Part shown: piece by piece, positions 14,374 through 27,600 of the stretch
Layout of the letters: every line of letters starts with the position of its first letter
Position numbering within the stretch: the stretch's first letter is position 1
Source of the DNA: Aristolochia californica
Taxonomy: Eukaryota > Streptophyta > Magnoliopsida > Piperales > Aristolochiaceae
Length of the DNA: 64,000 bases
Reading direction: 5' to 3'
Assembly: GCA_029961685.1 (NCBI GenBank)
Contig: JARWKL010000004.1
Span: forward strand, 29,269,610 to 29,333,609
Made by a program: the position numbers and the translations under genes
The notes under the pieces: generated by a model
Databases searched by the model: none
Told to the model about the DNA's origin: nothing
What the model saw: only the letters and a program-made list of their open reading frames with translations

Positions 14374-16132
14374 TGGAAAGAATATAAAGCAATAACAAAT
14401 GTAAGTAAAGAAAATTTATTCACACACACAAATGAACACAAAAGTTTTGTTATCCAAGTTTGGGAAATTCCACTAGTTCAACCCTAATAGCTCGGAATTT
14501 ATAGGAAAGAGATTTTTCTACACATGTTTTAAAAAATGGATATGCATGCTTGAAGCATGTTAAAGAATAAAATGACCTATGGATCCAAACCTTTTAAAGA
14601 GAATAACATTAAATTCCCAAGTGAACGAGCGAAGGGATATTTACCCGAGTCAAACAAGCCATTCTTTTGCCCATTTACAAAAAGCTAACCTAACGTTCAT
14701 AGATGATTGTAATGTGATTTACCCTGCATAACATGCTACATTTTTGGAAGGAATGACTTATGGATTGGGAGTCAACACTCAGTTAAAAATCCCCCAACGA
14801 TTATAGAACCTAATATATTAAAAACTTAAAAGAGTTTACAATGCCTAAAAATTATAGACACTTTTCTGAATTATCTCTCTCTACATTTTGGCATTGTGCA
14901 TTTCCATTTTAGATGTATACTTTTTTCTTAAATCGATTCTTGAGTTTTCACTTTCCCTTCACCTCGTAAACAAAAAAAAAAAAGAGATAAAAGGCAAATA
15001 GATCCAAACAAAATGAAAATTTTAGAGTTTATGTATGGAAAGAATTTCAAGCAATAACAAACGTAAGTAAAAAAAAATTTATTCACACACCACAATTGAA
15101 CACAAAAGTTTTGTTATCCAAGTTAGGGAAATTCCACTAGTTCGACCCTAATAACTCGGAATTTTAAAAGAATTTTTTTTTACCATGCATGTTTTAAAAA
15201 ATGGATATGCATGCTTGAAACTTGTTAAAGATGCAAATGATCTATGGATCCAAACCTTTTAAAGAGAATAACATTAAATTTCCAAGTAAATGTGAGGTGG
15301 GATATTTACCTGAGTCAAACAAGCCTTTATTTTACCAATTTACATAAAGCTGACCTAACGATCATAGATGATTGGAAAGTGATTTATCATGTATAATGGG
15401 CTATATTTTTGGTTGGAGTGACTTATGGATTGGTAGTCAACACTCAGTTAAAAAACCCCTGCCTCCCCCTTTTCTCGACGATCACTGAACCTGATATATA
15501 AGTACTAAAAATACTTTACAATCCCTAAAAATTCCAAAAGACTTTTTAGAATTATCTCTCCCTAAATTCTTGCATTGAGCATTTCCATTTTAGATGTATA
15601 CTTTTTTCTTAAATCAAAAATTGAGTTTTCAGTTTCCCTTCATCACGTAAACAAAAAAAGAGATTAAAGGCAAATAGATCTCAACAAAATGTAAATTTTA
15701 GAGTTAATGTATGTAAAGAATTTAAAGTAGTAACAAATGTATGAAAAGAAAATTTATTCACACACCCCAAATGAACACAAAAGTTTTGTTATCCAAGTTT
15801 AGGAAATTCCATTAGTTCAACCCGAATAGCTCAGAATTTTATAAGAAATAGATTTTTGTACACATGTTCTAAAAATGGATATGCATTCTTGAAACATGTT
15901 AAAGATGCAAATGACGTATGGATCCAAACATTTTAAAGAGAATAACATTAAAATCCCAAGTGAACGTGCAGTGGGATATTTACCTGAGTCAAACAAGCCA
16001 TTATTTTGATCATTTACAAAAAATTGACCTTGCAATCATATATGATTATAAAGTGATATATGAAGCGTAACGGGCTATATTTTGGTAGGAATGATTTATG
16101 GATTGGGAGTCAACACACAATTAAAAATCCCT
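14374..16132 (+). repeat. Array block: ordinary monomers
   Basis: Monomers with landmarks 14912 and 15593 plus flanks. They resemble the units of the preceding tetramer by type (for example the CACTCAG...GAGTTCACAATGCC series) but are clearly more diverged, as if descended from an older copy. The pyrimidine tract of one monomer is deleted at 14795. No gene is seen. Confidence 0.85.
14785..14805 (+). other. Deletion of most of the pyrimidine tract
   Basis: ATCCCCCAACGATT replaces the usual CCCCCGCCTCCCCCTTTTCCCGACGATT-like stretch. The tract has collapsed between C-runs, leaving this monomer without the C-rich island. Confidence 0.8.
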
Positions 16133-17639
16133 CGCCTCCCCCTTTTCCAGACGATTGTAGAACCTGATATATAAAAACTAAAAAGAGTTTACAATCCCCA
16201 AAATTTACAGACATTGTTTGGAATTATCTCTCTCTAAATTTTTGCATTGTGTATTTATATTTTAGATGTATACTTTTTCTTAAATCAAAACTTGAGTTTT
16301 CGCTTTCCCTTAATCTCGTAAAAAAAATAATAAAAGGCAAAAAGATCACGACAAAATGAAAATTTTAGAGTTTATGTTTAGAAAAAATTTATAGAAATAA
16401 ATAATGTAAGTAACGAAAATTTATTCACACACCAAAAATGAACACAAAAAATTTGCTATCCAAGTTTGGTAAATTCCACTAGTTCAACCCTAATAGCTCG
16501 GATTTTTATGAGAAAGGTATTTTTCAACACATGTTTTTAAAAATGGATATGAATGCTTGAAACATGTTCAAGATGCAAATGACCTATGATTCCAAACCAT
16601 TTAAAGAGAATAATATTAAATTCCCAAGTGAACGTGCGGTGGGAAATTTACTCGACTCAAACAAACCATTATTTTGCCCATTTACAAAAAGCTGACCTAA
16701 CGATCATAGATGATTATAAAGTGATTTATCATGCATAACGGGCTATATTTTTTGTAAGGATTGACTAATGGATTGGGAGTCAACACTAAGATAAAAATCC
16801 CCCGCCTCCCCCTTTTCCCCACGATTGCTGAACCTGATATATAAAAACTAAAAAGAGTTTACAATCCCTAAAAATTACAAACACTATTTGGAATTATCTC
16901 CCTCTACATTTGTGCATTGTGCATTTCTATTTTAGATGACTACTTTTTTCTTAAATAAAAAGTTGAGCTTTCACTTTCCCTTAATCTCGTAAACAAAAAA
17001 AAAGATAACAGGCAAATAGATCACAACAAAATGAAAATTGCATAAACTTTTTTGAATGATCTCTCTCTTCATTTGTGCATTGAGCATTTCCATTTTTTAT
17101 GTATACTTTTTTCGTCAATCAAAACTTGAGTTTTCACTTTCCCTTCATCTCGTAAACAAAAAAAGAGATAAAAGGCAAATAGATCACAACAAAATGAAAT
17201 ATTTAGAGTTTATGTATGGAAAGAATTTAAAACAATAATAAATGCAAGTAAAGAAAATTTATTCACACACCACAAATGAACAAAAAAGTTTTGTTATCCA
17301 AGTTTGGGAAATTCCACTAGTTCAACCCTAATTGCTCTAAATTTTATAAGGAAGAGATTTTTCAACACATGTTTTAAAAAATGGGTATGCATGCTTTAAA
17401 CATGTTAAAGATGCAAATGACCTATGGATCCAAACCTTTTAAAGAGAATAATTTTAAATTTCCAAGTGAAAGTGCGGTAGGATATTTACCCGAGTCAAAT
17501 AAGTCATTATTTTGCCCATTTACAAAAAGCTGACCTAGAGATCATAGATGAGTGTAAAGTGCTTTATCATGTGTAGCGGGCTATATTTTTGTAAGGAATG
17601 ACTTATGGATTGGGAGCCAACCCTCTGTTAAAATTCCCC
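16133..17639 (+). repeat. ~1.5 kb two-monomer block containing an enlarged monomer, copy 1
   Basis: Repeats at 17640-19147 with an offset of 1,507-1,508 bp. Because 1,508 is not a multiple of 674, the unit is one ordinary monomer plus one of about 836 bp. Both edges fall in the conserved tract CGCCTCCCCCTTTTCC (16133, 17640, 19148): after that tract the two copies read AGACG, while the following monomer reads CGACG. Copies differ at a modest number of sites, so this duplication is older than the 2,691 bp one. Confidence 0.92.
16871..17196 (+). repeat. 163 bp partial-monomer duplication (enlarged ~836 bp monomer)
   Basis: Segment 16871-17033 is followed by its diverged copy 17034-17196, both beginning with AAAATT. 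The landmark interval here is 163 bp (16935 to 17098). The join couples TGAAAATT, normally followed by TTAGAG, to the downstream half of AAAATTACAGAC, so an AAAATT microhomology between two different monomer phases probably caused it. The two halves differ enough to come from different monomers rather than from simple slippage. Confidence 0.9.
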
Positions 17640-19147
17640 CGCCTCCCCCTTTTCCAGACGATTGTAGAACCTGATATATAAAAACTAAAAAGAGTTTACA
17701 ATCCCCAAAATTTACAGACATTGTTTGGAATTATCTCTCTCTAAATTTTTGCATTGTGTATCTATATTTTAGATATATACTTTTTCTTATATCAAAACTT
17801 GAGTTTTCGCTTTCCCTTAATCTCGTTAAAAAAAATAATAAAAGGCAAAAAGATCACGACAAAATGAAAATTTTAGAGTTTATGTTTAGAAAAAATTTAT
17901 AGAAATAAAAAATGTAAGTAACGAAAATTTATTCACACACCACAAATGAACACAAAAAATTTGATATCCAAGTTTGGTAAATTCCACTAGTTCAACCCTA
18001 ATAGCTCGAATTTTTATGAGAAAGGTATTTTTCAACACATGTTTTAAAAAATGGATATGAATGCTTGAAACATGTTCAAGATGCAAATGACCTATGATTC
18101 CAAACCATTTAAAGAGAATAATATTAAATTCCCAAGTGAACGTGCGGTGGGAAATTTACTCGACTCAAACAAACCATTATTTTTCCCATTTACAAAAAGT
18201 TGACCTAACGATCATAGATGATTGTAAAGTGATTTATCATGCATAACGGGCTATATTTTTTGTAAGGATTGACTAATGAATTGGGAGTCAACACTAAGAT
18301 AAAAATCCCCCGCCTCCCCCTTTTCCCCACGATGGCTGAACCTGATATATAAAAACTAAAAAGAGTTTACAATCCCTAAAAATTACAAACACTATTTGGA
18401 ATTATCTCCCTCTACATTTGTGCATTGTGCATTTCTATTTTAGATGACTACTTTTTTCTTAAATAAAAAGTTGAGCTTTCACTTTCCCTTAATCTCGTAA
18501 ACAAAAAAAGAGATAACAGGCAAATAGATCACAACAAAATGAAAATTGCATAAACTTTTTTGAATGATCTCTCTCTTCATTTGTGCATTGAGCATTTCCA
18601 TTTTTTATGTATACTTTTTTGGTCAATCAAAACTTGAGTTTTCACTTTCCCTTCATCTCGTAAACAAAAAAAGAGATAAAAGGCAAATAGATCACAACAA
18701 AATGAAATATTTAGAGTTTATGTATGGAAAGAATTTAAAACAATAATAAATGCAAGTAAAGAAAATTTATTCACACACCACAAATGAACAAAAAAGTTTT
18801 GTTATCCAAGTTTGGGAAATTCCACTAGTTCAACCCTAATTGCTCTGAATTTTATAAGGAAGAGATTTTTCAACACATGTTTTAAAAAATGGGTATGCAT
18901 GCTTTAAACATGTTAAAGATGCAAATGACCTATGGATCCAAACCTTTTAAAGAGAATAACTTTAAATTTCCAAGTGAAAGTGCGGTAGGATATTTACCCG
19001 AGTCAAATAAGTCATTATTTTGCCCATTTACAAAAAGCTGACCTAGAGATCATAGATGAGTGTAAAGTGCTTTATCATGTGTAGCGGGCTATATTTTTGT
19101 AAGGAATGACTTATGGATTGGGAGCCAACCCTCTGTTAAAAATCCCC
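17640..19147 (+). repeat. ~1.5 kb block, copy 2
   Basis: Second copy of the preceding block, with landmarks 17772, 18443 and 18606. It carries the same 163 bp internal duplication, proving that the enlargement came before the block duplication. A one-base difference in the A-run after TCTCGT (16318 versus 17825) shifts the offset from 1,507 to 1,508. Confidence 0.92.
18379..18704 (+). repeat. 163 bp partial-monomer duplication, second occurrence
   Basis: Copies 18379-18541 and 18542-18704, identical in structure to the element 1,508 bp upstream and carried along by the block duplication. Confidence 0.9.
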
Positions 19148-19722
19148 CGCCTCCCCCTTTTCCCGACGATTGTAGAACCTGTTATATAAAAACTAAAAAG
19201 AGTTTACAATCCTAAAAAATTTCATACACTTTGTGGAATTATCTCTCTCTACATTTGTACATTTTACATTTCCAGTTTAGATGTATACTTTTTTCTTAAA
19301 TCAAAACTTGAGCTTTCACTTTCCCTTCATCTCGTAAACAAAAAAAGAGATAAAAGGCAAATAAATCACAACAAAATGAAAATTTTAGAGCTTATGAATA
19401 GAAGGAATTTAACGCAATGAAAAATGTAAGTAAAGAAAGTTTCTTCAAACATGACAAATGAACACAAAAGTTTTGTTATCCAAGTTAGGGAAATTCCACT
19501 AGTTCAACCCCAATAGCTCGGAATTTTATAAGAAAGAGATTTTTCTACACATGTTTTAAAAATTAGATATGCATGCTTGAAACATGTTAAAGATTCAAAT
19601 GACCTATGGATCCAAACCTTTAAAAGAGAATAACATTAAACTCCCAAGTGAACGTATGATGGGATTTTTACGAGAGTGAAACAAGCCATTACATTGCCCA
19701 TTTATAAAAAACTGACCTATCG

Positions 19723-19734
19723 ATCATAGATGAT
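19723..19734 (+). other. Conserved short dyad ATCAT-AG-ATGAT (representative copy)
   Basis: Two 5-base arms with a 2-base centre, found in most monomers just after CTAACG, followed about 15 bases later by another ATCAT in TTTATCATGC. It could be a protein site or chance structure in AT-rich DNA. Conservation is only what the family as a whole shows. Confidence 0.45.
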
Positions 19735-20222
19735 TGTAAAGTGATTTATCATGCGTAATGGGGTATATTTTTGTGAGGAATGACTAATGGATTGGGAGTC
19801 AACACTCAGTTAAAAATCCCCCACCTCCCCCTATTCCCGACGATTGCAGAACCAGATATATAAAAACTAAAAAGAGTTTACAATCCCTAAAAATTACAAA
19901 AACTTTTTGGAATGATCTCTCTCTACATTTGTGCATTGTGCATTTACATTTCAGATGTATTCTTTTTTCTTAAATCAAAACTTGAGTTTTCACAATCCCT
20001 TAATCTCGTAAATAAAAAAAGACATCAAAGGCAAATAGATCACCACAAAATGAAAATTTAGAAGTTTATGTTCGGAAAGAATTTAAGGTTATAATGAAAG
20101 TAAGTAAAGAAAATTTATACACACACCAGAAATGAACACAAAAGTTTTGTTATCCTAGTTTGGGAAATTCCACTAGTTCAACCATAATAGCTCGGAATTT
20201 TATAAGAACGAGATTTTTCTAC

Positions 20223-20261
20223 ACATGTTTTAAAAAATGGATATGCATGCTTGAAACATGT
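20223..20261 (+). other. Conserved dyad ACATGTTT / AAACATGT (representative copy)
   Basis: ACATGTTT (20223-20230) and its reverse complement AAACATGT (20254-20261) flank a 23 bp spacer that contains the palindrome ATGCAT/GCATGC. Both arms and the central palindrome are kept in most monomers. B-type monomers have ACATATTT and AAACATAT, which weakens the pairing without compensation. Confidence 0.6.
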
Positions 20262-23200
20262 TAAAGATGCAAATGACCTATGGATCTAAACCTTTTAAAG
20301 AGAATAACATTAAATTCCCATGTGAACGTGCAGTGGGATATTTACCCGAGTCAAACAAGCAATTATTTTCCCATTTACAAATAGCTGACCTAACGATCTT
20401 AGATGATTGTAAAGTGATTTATCATGCGTAACGGGATATATTTTTTTAAGGAATGACTTATGGATTGGGAGTCAAGACTCAGTTAAAAATTTCCTGCCTC
20501 CAACTTTTCTTGACGTTTGGAGAATCTGATATATAAAAACTAAAAAGAGTTTACAATCCCTAAAAATTATAGACACTTTTTGGAATTATCGCTCTCTACA
20601 TTCGTGCATTGTGCATTTCCATTTTAGATGTATATTTTTTTCTTAAATCAAAACTAGAGTTTCTACTTTCCCTTCATCTCGTAAACAAAAAAAGAGATAA
20701 AGGGAAAATAGATCACAACAAAATAAAATTTTTCCGGTTTATGTATGGAAAGAATTTAAAGCAATAACAAATGTAAGTAAAGAAAATTTATTCACACTCC
20801 AAAAATGAACACAAAAGTTTTGTTATCCAAGTTTGGGAAATTCCACTAGTTCAACCCTAATAGCTCAGAATTTTATAAGAAAAAGATTTTCCTACACATG
20901 TTTTAAAAAATGGATATGCATGTTTGAAACATGTTAAATATGCAAATGACCTATGGATCCAAACCTTTTAAAGAGAATAACATTAAATTCCCAAGTGAAC
21001 ATGCGGTGGGATTTTTACCTGAGTCAAACAAGCCATTATTTTGCCCATTTTGTAAAAAGCTGACCTAACCATCATAGATGATTGCAAAGTGATTTATAAT
21101 GCGTAATGGGTTATATTTTTTTAAGGAATGACTTATGGATTGGGAGTCAACACTCAGTTAAAAATCCCCTACCTCCCCCTTTTCCTGACGATTGCAGAAC
21201 CTGATATATAAAAAAACTTAAAAGAGTTTACAATTTCTAAAAATTACACACACTTTTAGGAATTATCTCTCTCTACATTTGTGCATTGTGCATTTCCATT
21301 TTAGATGTATACTTTTTACTTAAATCAAAATTTGAGTTTTCACTTTCCCTTCATCTCGAAAACAAAAAAAGAGATAAAAGGCAAATAGCTCACAACAAAA
21401 TGAAAATTTTAGGATTTATGTATGGAAAGAATTTAAAGCCAAAACAAATGTAAGTAAAGAAAATTTATTCACACACAAAGAATGAACACAAAAGTTTTGT
21501 TATCCAAGTTTGGAAATTTCCACTAGATCCACTCTGATAGCTCGGAATTTTATAAGAACGAGTACACATGTTTTAAAAAATGGATATGCATGCTTGAAAC
21601 ATGTTAAAGATGCAATTGTCCTATGGATCCAAACTTTTTAAAGAGAATAACATTAAATTCCCTTGTGTACATGTGGTGGGATATTTACCTGAGTCAAACC
21701 AGCAATTATTTTGCCCATTTACAAAACGCAGACACTACGATCATAGAGGAGTGTAAAGTGATTTATCAGGCATAGCGGGCTATATTTTTGTAAGGAATGA
21801 CTTATGGATTGAGAGTCAACACTCAGTCAAAAATCCCTGCCTCCCCACTTTTCCTGACGATTGCAGAACCTGATATATAACAACTAAAAAGAGTTTACAA
21901 TCCCTAAATATTAAAAATATTTTTTGGAATTATCTCTCTCTACATTTGTGCATTGTGTGTTTCCATTTTAGATGTATACTTTTTTCTTAAATCAAAACTT
22001 GAGTATTCACCTTCCCTTCATCTCGTAAACAAAAAAAAGATATAAAAGGCAAATAGATCATAACAAAATGTAAATTTTAGAGTTTATGCAAGGAAAGAAT
22101 TTAAAGAAATAAAAATGTAAGTAAAGAAAATTTATTCACACACCACAAATGAACACAAAAGTTTTGTTATCCAAGTTTTGGAAATTCTACTAGTTAAACC
22201 CAAATTGCTCGGAATTTTATAAGAAAAAGATTTTTCTACACATGTTTTACAAAATCGATAACAATGCTTGAAACATGTTAAATATGCAAATGACATATGG
22301 ATCCAAACCTTTTAAAGAGAATAACATTAAATTCCCAAGTGAACGTGTGGTGGGATATTTACCCAAGTCAAACATTCCATTATTTTGCCCATTTACAAAA
22401 AGCTGACCAAACGATCATAGATGATTGCAAAGTGATTTATCATGTGTAACAAGCCATATTTTAATAAGGAATAACTTATGGATGGGATCAACACGTAGTT
22501 TAAAATCCCTCGCGTCCCCTTTTTCCCGTCGATTGCAGAACCTGGTACATAAAAAATAAACAAAGTTTACAATCCATGAAATTACAGACACTTTTTTGAA
22601 TTATCTCTATCTACATTTGTGGATTTATCATTTCCATTTTAGATATATACTTTTTTCTTAAATCAAAACTTGAGTTTTTACTTTCCCTTCATCTCGTAAA
22701 CAAAAAAATGATAAAAGGCAAATAGATCACAACAAAATGAAAATTTTAGAGTTTATGTGAGGAAAGAATTTAAAGCAATAAAAAATGTATGCAAAGAAAA
22801 TTAATTCACACACCACAAATGAACACAAAAGTTTTGTGATGCAAATTTGGGAAATTCCACTAGTTCAACCCAAATAGCTCAAAATTTTATAAAAAAAAGA
22901 TTTTTCTACACAAGTTTTATAAAATGGATATGCATGCTTGAAACATGTTAAAGATGCACATGACCTATATATCCGAACCTTTTAAAGAGAATAACGTAAA
23001 ATTCCCAAGTGAACGTGCGGTGGAATATTTACCCAAGTCAAACAAGCCATTATTTTGCCCATTTACAAAAATCTAACCTAATGATCATAGATGAGTGTAA
23101 AGTGATTTATCATGCGTAGCGGGCTATATTTTTGTAAGGAATGTCTTATGGATTGGGTGTCAACACTCTGTTCAAAATCCCACGCCTCCCCCTTTTCCCG

Positions 23201-24339
23201 ACGATTGTAGAACCGGATATATAAAAACAAAAAAGAGTTTACAATCCCTAAAAATTAGAGACACTTTCTGGAATTATCTCTCTCTACATTTGTGCATTGT
23301 GCATTTCCATTTTAGATGTATACTTTTTTCTTAAATCAAAACTTGAGTTTTCACTTCTTCTTCATCTCGTAAACAAAAAAAGATATTAAAGGCAAATAGA
23401 TCACAACAAACTGAAATTTTTAGAGTTTATGTACGGAAAGAATGAAAAGTAATAAAAAATGTAAGTAAAGAAAATTTTTTCACACACCACAAATGAACAC
23501 AAAATTTTTGTTATCCTAGTATTGGAAATTCCTCTAGTTCATCCCTAACAGCTCGGAATTTTATGAGAAAGAGATTTTTCTACACATGTTTTAAAAAATG
23601 GATATGCATGCTAAAACATGTTAAAGTTGCAAATCACCTATGGATCCAAACCTTTTAAAGAGAATAACATTAAATTTCCAAGTGAACATGCGGTGGGATA
23701 TTTACTCGAGTCAAACAAGCCATTATTTTTCCCATTTACAAAAAGTTGACCTAGCGATCATAGATGATTATAAAGTGATTTATCATGCGTAACGGGCTAT
23801 AATTTTGTAAGGAATGACTTATGGATTAGGAGTCAACACTCAATTAAAAATCCCCCGCCTCCCCCTTTTCCCGACAATTGCAGAACCTCATACATAAAAA
23901 CTAAAAGGACCTTACATTCCGTAAAAAGTACAGACACTTTTTGGAATTATCTCTCTCTACTTTTGTGCATTGGGCATATCCATTTTAGATGTATACTTTT
24001 TTCTTAAATCAAAACTTGAGTTTTCACTTTCCTTTCATCTCGTAAACCCAAAAAGAGGTAAAAGGCAAATAGATCCCAACAAAATGAAATTTATTGAGTT
24101 TATGTTTGGAAAGAATTAAAGCAATAACAAACGTAAGTAAATAAAATTTATTCACACACCACAAATGAACACAAAAGTTTTGTTATCCAAGTTTGGGAAA
24201 TTCCACAAGTTCAACCCTAATTGCTCGGAATTGTTAAAGAAAGAGATTTTTCTATGCATGTTTTAAAAAATGGATATGCATGCATGAAACATGTTAAAGA
24301 TGCAAATGACCTATGGATCCAAACCTTTTAATAAGAATA

Positions 24340-24365
24340 ACATTAAATTCCCGAGACAAACAAAC
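24340..24365 (+). other. ~30 bp deletion between CCC runs
   Basis: AAATTCCCGAGACAAAC fuses AAATTCCC(AAGTGAAC) to the later (TTTACC)CGAGTCAAAC. It removes the GTGAACGTGCGGTGGG segment. The step from landmark 23988 to 24631 is 643 bp, as expected. Confidence 0.8.
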
Positions 24366-27300
24366 CATTATTTTGCCCATTTACAAAATGATGACCTAAC
24401 GATCATAGATGATTGTAAAGTGATTTATCTTGCGTAATGGGCTATATTTTGGTAAGGAATGACTTATGGATTAGGAGTCAACAGTCAGTTAAAAATTCCC
24501 GCCTTCCCCTTTTCCCAATTATTTTAGAACCTGATAAATAAAAATAAAAAGAGTTTAACATCCCTCAAAATTACCGACACTTGTTTGAATTATCTCTCTA
24601 TACATTTGTGCATTGTGCATTTCCATTTTAGATGTATAATTTTTTCTTAAATCAAAACTTGAGTTTTCATTTTCCTTTCATCACGTAAACAAAAAAAGAG
24701 ATAAAAGGCAAATAGATCACAACAAAATGAAAATTTTTGAGTTTATGCGAGGAAAGAATTTAAAGCAACAAAAAATGTATGTAAAGAAAATTTACAAGTT
24801 TTGTAATGCAAGTTTGGTAAATTCCACTAGTTCAACCCAAATAGCTCGGAATATTATCAAAAAGAGATTTTCCTAGACATGTTTTAAAAATTGGATATGC
24901 ATGCTTGAAATAAGTTAAAGATGCACATGACTTATGGATCCAAACCTTTTAAATAGAATTACATCAAAATTCCCAAGTGAACGTGTGTTGGGATATTTAC
25001 CTGAGTCAAACAAGCCATTATTTTGCCCATTTACAAAAAGCTAACCTAATGATCATAGATGAGTGTAAAGTGATTTATCATGTGTAGCGGGCTATATTTT
25101 TGTAAGTAAAGACTTTTTTATTTGGAGTCAACACTCAGTTAAAAATCCCTCGATCCACCTTTTCCTGTCGATTGCAGAACCTCATATATAAAAACCAAAA
25201 AGACTTTACAATTTCTAAAAATTACAGAAACTTTTTTGAATTATCTCTCTCTACATTTGTGTATTGTGCTTTTCCATTTTAGATGTATAATTTTTTCTTA
25301 AATCAAAACTTGATGTTTCACTTTCCCTTCTTCCCGTAAAAAAAAAAAGAGATAAAAGGCAAATAAATCCCAAAAAAATGAAAATTTTAGAGTTAATGTG
25401 TGGAAAGAATTTGAAGAAATAACAAACGTAAGTAAAGAAATTTTATTCACACACCACAAATGAACACAAAATTTTTGTAATCCATGTTTGGAAAATTCCA
25501 CTAGTTCAACCTTAATAGCTCGGAATTTTCTAATAAGCAGATTTTTCTGCATATTTTTTAAAAAATGGATATGCTTGAAACATATTAAAGTTGAAAATGA
25601 CCTATGGATCCTAACCTTTTAAAAACAATAACATTAAATTCCCAAGTGAACGTGCGGTGGGATATTTAAGTGAGTCAATCAAGCCATTATTTTGCCCATT
25701 TACAAAAAGCTTACCTACCGATCGTTGATGACTGTAAAATGATTTATAATGCGTAACGGGCTATATTTTTGTCAGGAATGACTTATGGATCTAGAGTCAA
25801 CACTTAGTTAAAAATCCCCCGCCTCCCCCTTTTCCCGACGATTGCAGAACCTGATATATCAAAACTAAAAACAGTTTACAATCCATAAAAATTACAGACA
25901 CTGTTTGGAATTATCTCTCTCTACATTTGTGCACTGTGCATTTCCATTTTAGATGTATACTTTTTTTCTTAAATCAAAACTTGCGTTTTAACTTTCCCTT
26001 CATCTCGTAAATAGAAAAAGAGATAAAAGGCAAATAGATCACAACACAATGAAAATGATATAGTTTTTGTATGGAAAGAATTTAAAGCAAAAACAAATGT
26101 AAGTAAACAAAATTTTTCATATACCACAAATGAACATAAAATTTTTTTATCCAAGTTGGGGAAATTCCACTAGTTCAACCCTAATAGCACAGAATTTTAT
26201 AAGAAAGAGACTTTTCTACACATGTTTTAAAAAGTGGATATGCATGCCTGAAACATGTTAAAGATGCAAATGACCTATGGATCCAAACCTGTTAAAGAGA
26301 ATAACATTAAATACCCAAGTGAACATGTGGTGGGATATTTACTCGAGTCAAACAAGCCATTATTTTGCCCAGTTACAAAAAGCTTACCTAACGAGCATAG
26401 ATGAGTGTAAAGTGATTTATCATGCGTAATGGGCTATATTTTTGTAAGGAATAAATTGATGGATTGGGAGTCAACATTCAGTTAAAAATCCCCCGCCTCC
26501 CCCTTTTCCTGATGATTGCAGAATCGGATATATAAAAACTAAAAACAGTTTACAATCCCTAAAAATTACAGACACTGTTTGGATTTATCTCTCTCTACAT
26601 TTGTGCACTGTGCATTTTCATTTTAGATGTATACTTTTTTCTTAAATCAAAACTTGAGTTTTCACTTTCCCTTCATCTCGTTAACAAAAAAAGAGATAAA
26701 AGGGAAATAGATGACAACAAAATGAAATTTTTAGAGTATATATATGGAAAGAATTTAAAGCAATAACAAATGTAAGTAAGGAAAATTTATTCATACCCCA
26801 CAAATGAACACAAAATTTTTGTTATTCCACTATTTGAACCCTAAAGGCTCGGAATTTTCTAAGAAAGAGATTTTTCCACACGTCTTAAAAAATAGATTCA
26901 TGCTTGAAACATGTTAAAGATGAAAATGTCCTATGGATCCAAACCTTTTAAAGAGAATAACAATAAATTCCAAAGTGAACGTGCGGTGGGATATTTACCC
27001 GAGTCAAACAAGCCATTACTTTGCACATTTACAAAAAGCTGACCTAACGATCATAGATGATTGTAAAGTGATTTATAAAGTGAACGGGCTATACTTTTGT
27101 AAGGAATGACTTAAGGATTGGGAGTCAAAATCCCCACCTCCCCCTTTTCCCGATGATTGCAGAACGTGATATTTAAAAACTAAAAAGAGTTTAAAATCCT
27201 TAAAAATTATAGACACTTTTTGGAATTATCTCTCTCTACATTTGTGCATTGTGCAATTACATTTTAGATGTCTTCTTTTTTCTTCAATCAAAACTTGAGG

Positions 27301-27600
27301 TTTCGCTTTCCCGTCTTCTCGCAAACAAAAAAAGAGATAAAAGGCAAATAGATCACACCAAAATGAAAATTTTAGAGTTTGTGTTCGGAAAGAATTTAAA
27401 GAAACAAGGAACATAAGTAAAGAAAATTTATTCACACACCACAAATGAACACAAATGGTTTGTTATCCAAGTTTGGGAAATTCCACTAGCTCAACCCTAT
27501 TAGCTCGGAATTTTATAAGACAGAGATTTTTCAACACACGATTTAAAAATAGATATGCAAGCTTGAAACATGTTAAAGTTGAAAATGTCCTATGGATCCA

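Larger units (their letters stand above)
19148..27600 (+). repeat. Array block: upstream subfamily monomers (TTCCCAAG type)
   Basis: Monomers with landmarks 19280 to 27267. Most carry TTCCCAAGTGAAC and AAAACTTGAG. Some variants recur three monomers apart: GTGAGGAAAG/GCGAGGAAAG with AAAAATGTATG at about 22755 and 24746, and GATGAGTGTAAAG with TAGCGGG at about 23093 and 25059. This suggests a faint, decayed trimer. Deletions of about 30, 22 and 14 bp lie near 24352, 24791 and 26825. No gene, RNA or inserted element is visible. Confidence 0.85.

Noticed and set aside
20180..20200. GTTCAACCC matches the Pol III B-box consensus GWTCRANNC, with TAGCTCAG/TAGCTCGG nearby resembling an A-box
   Set aside because: The A-box-like part lies downstream of the B-box-like part, the reverse of a real tRNA or SINE promoter, and no tRNA fold or A-rich tail follows.
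20223..20261. Compensatory change in the dyad of B-type monomers (ACATATTT with AAACATAT)
   Set aside because: The two changes do not restore pairing: the changed bases are not opposite each other in the stem, so there is no covariation evidence for a hairpin.
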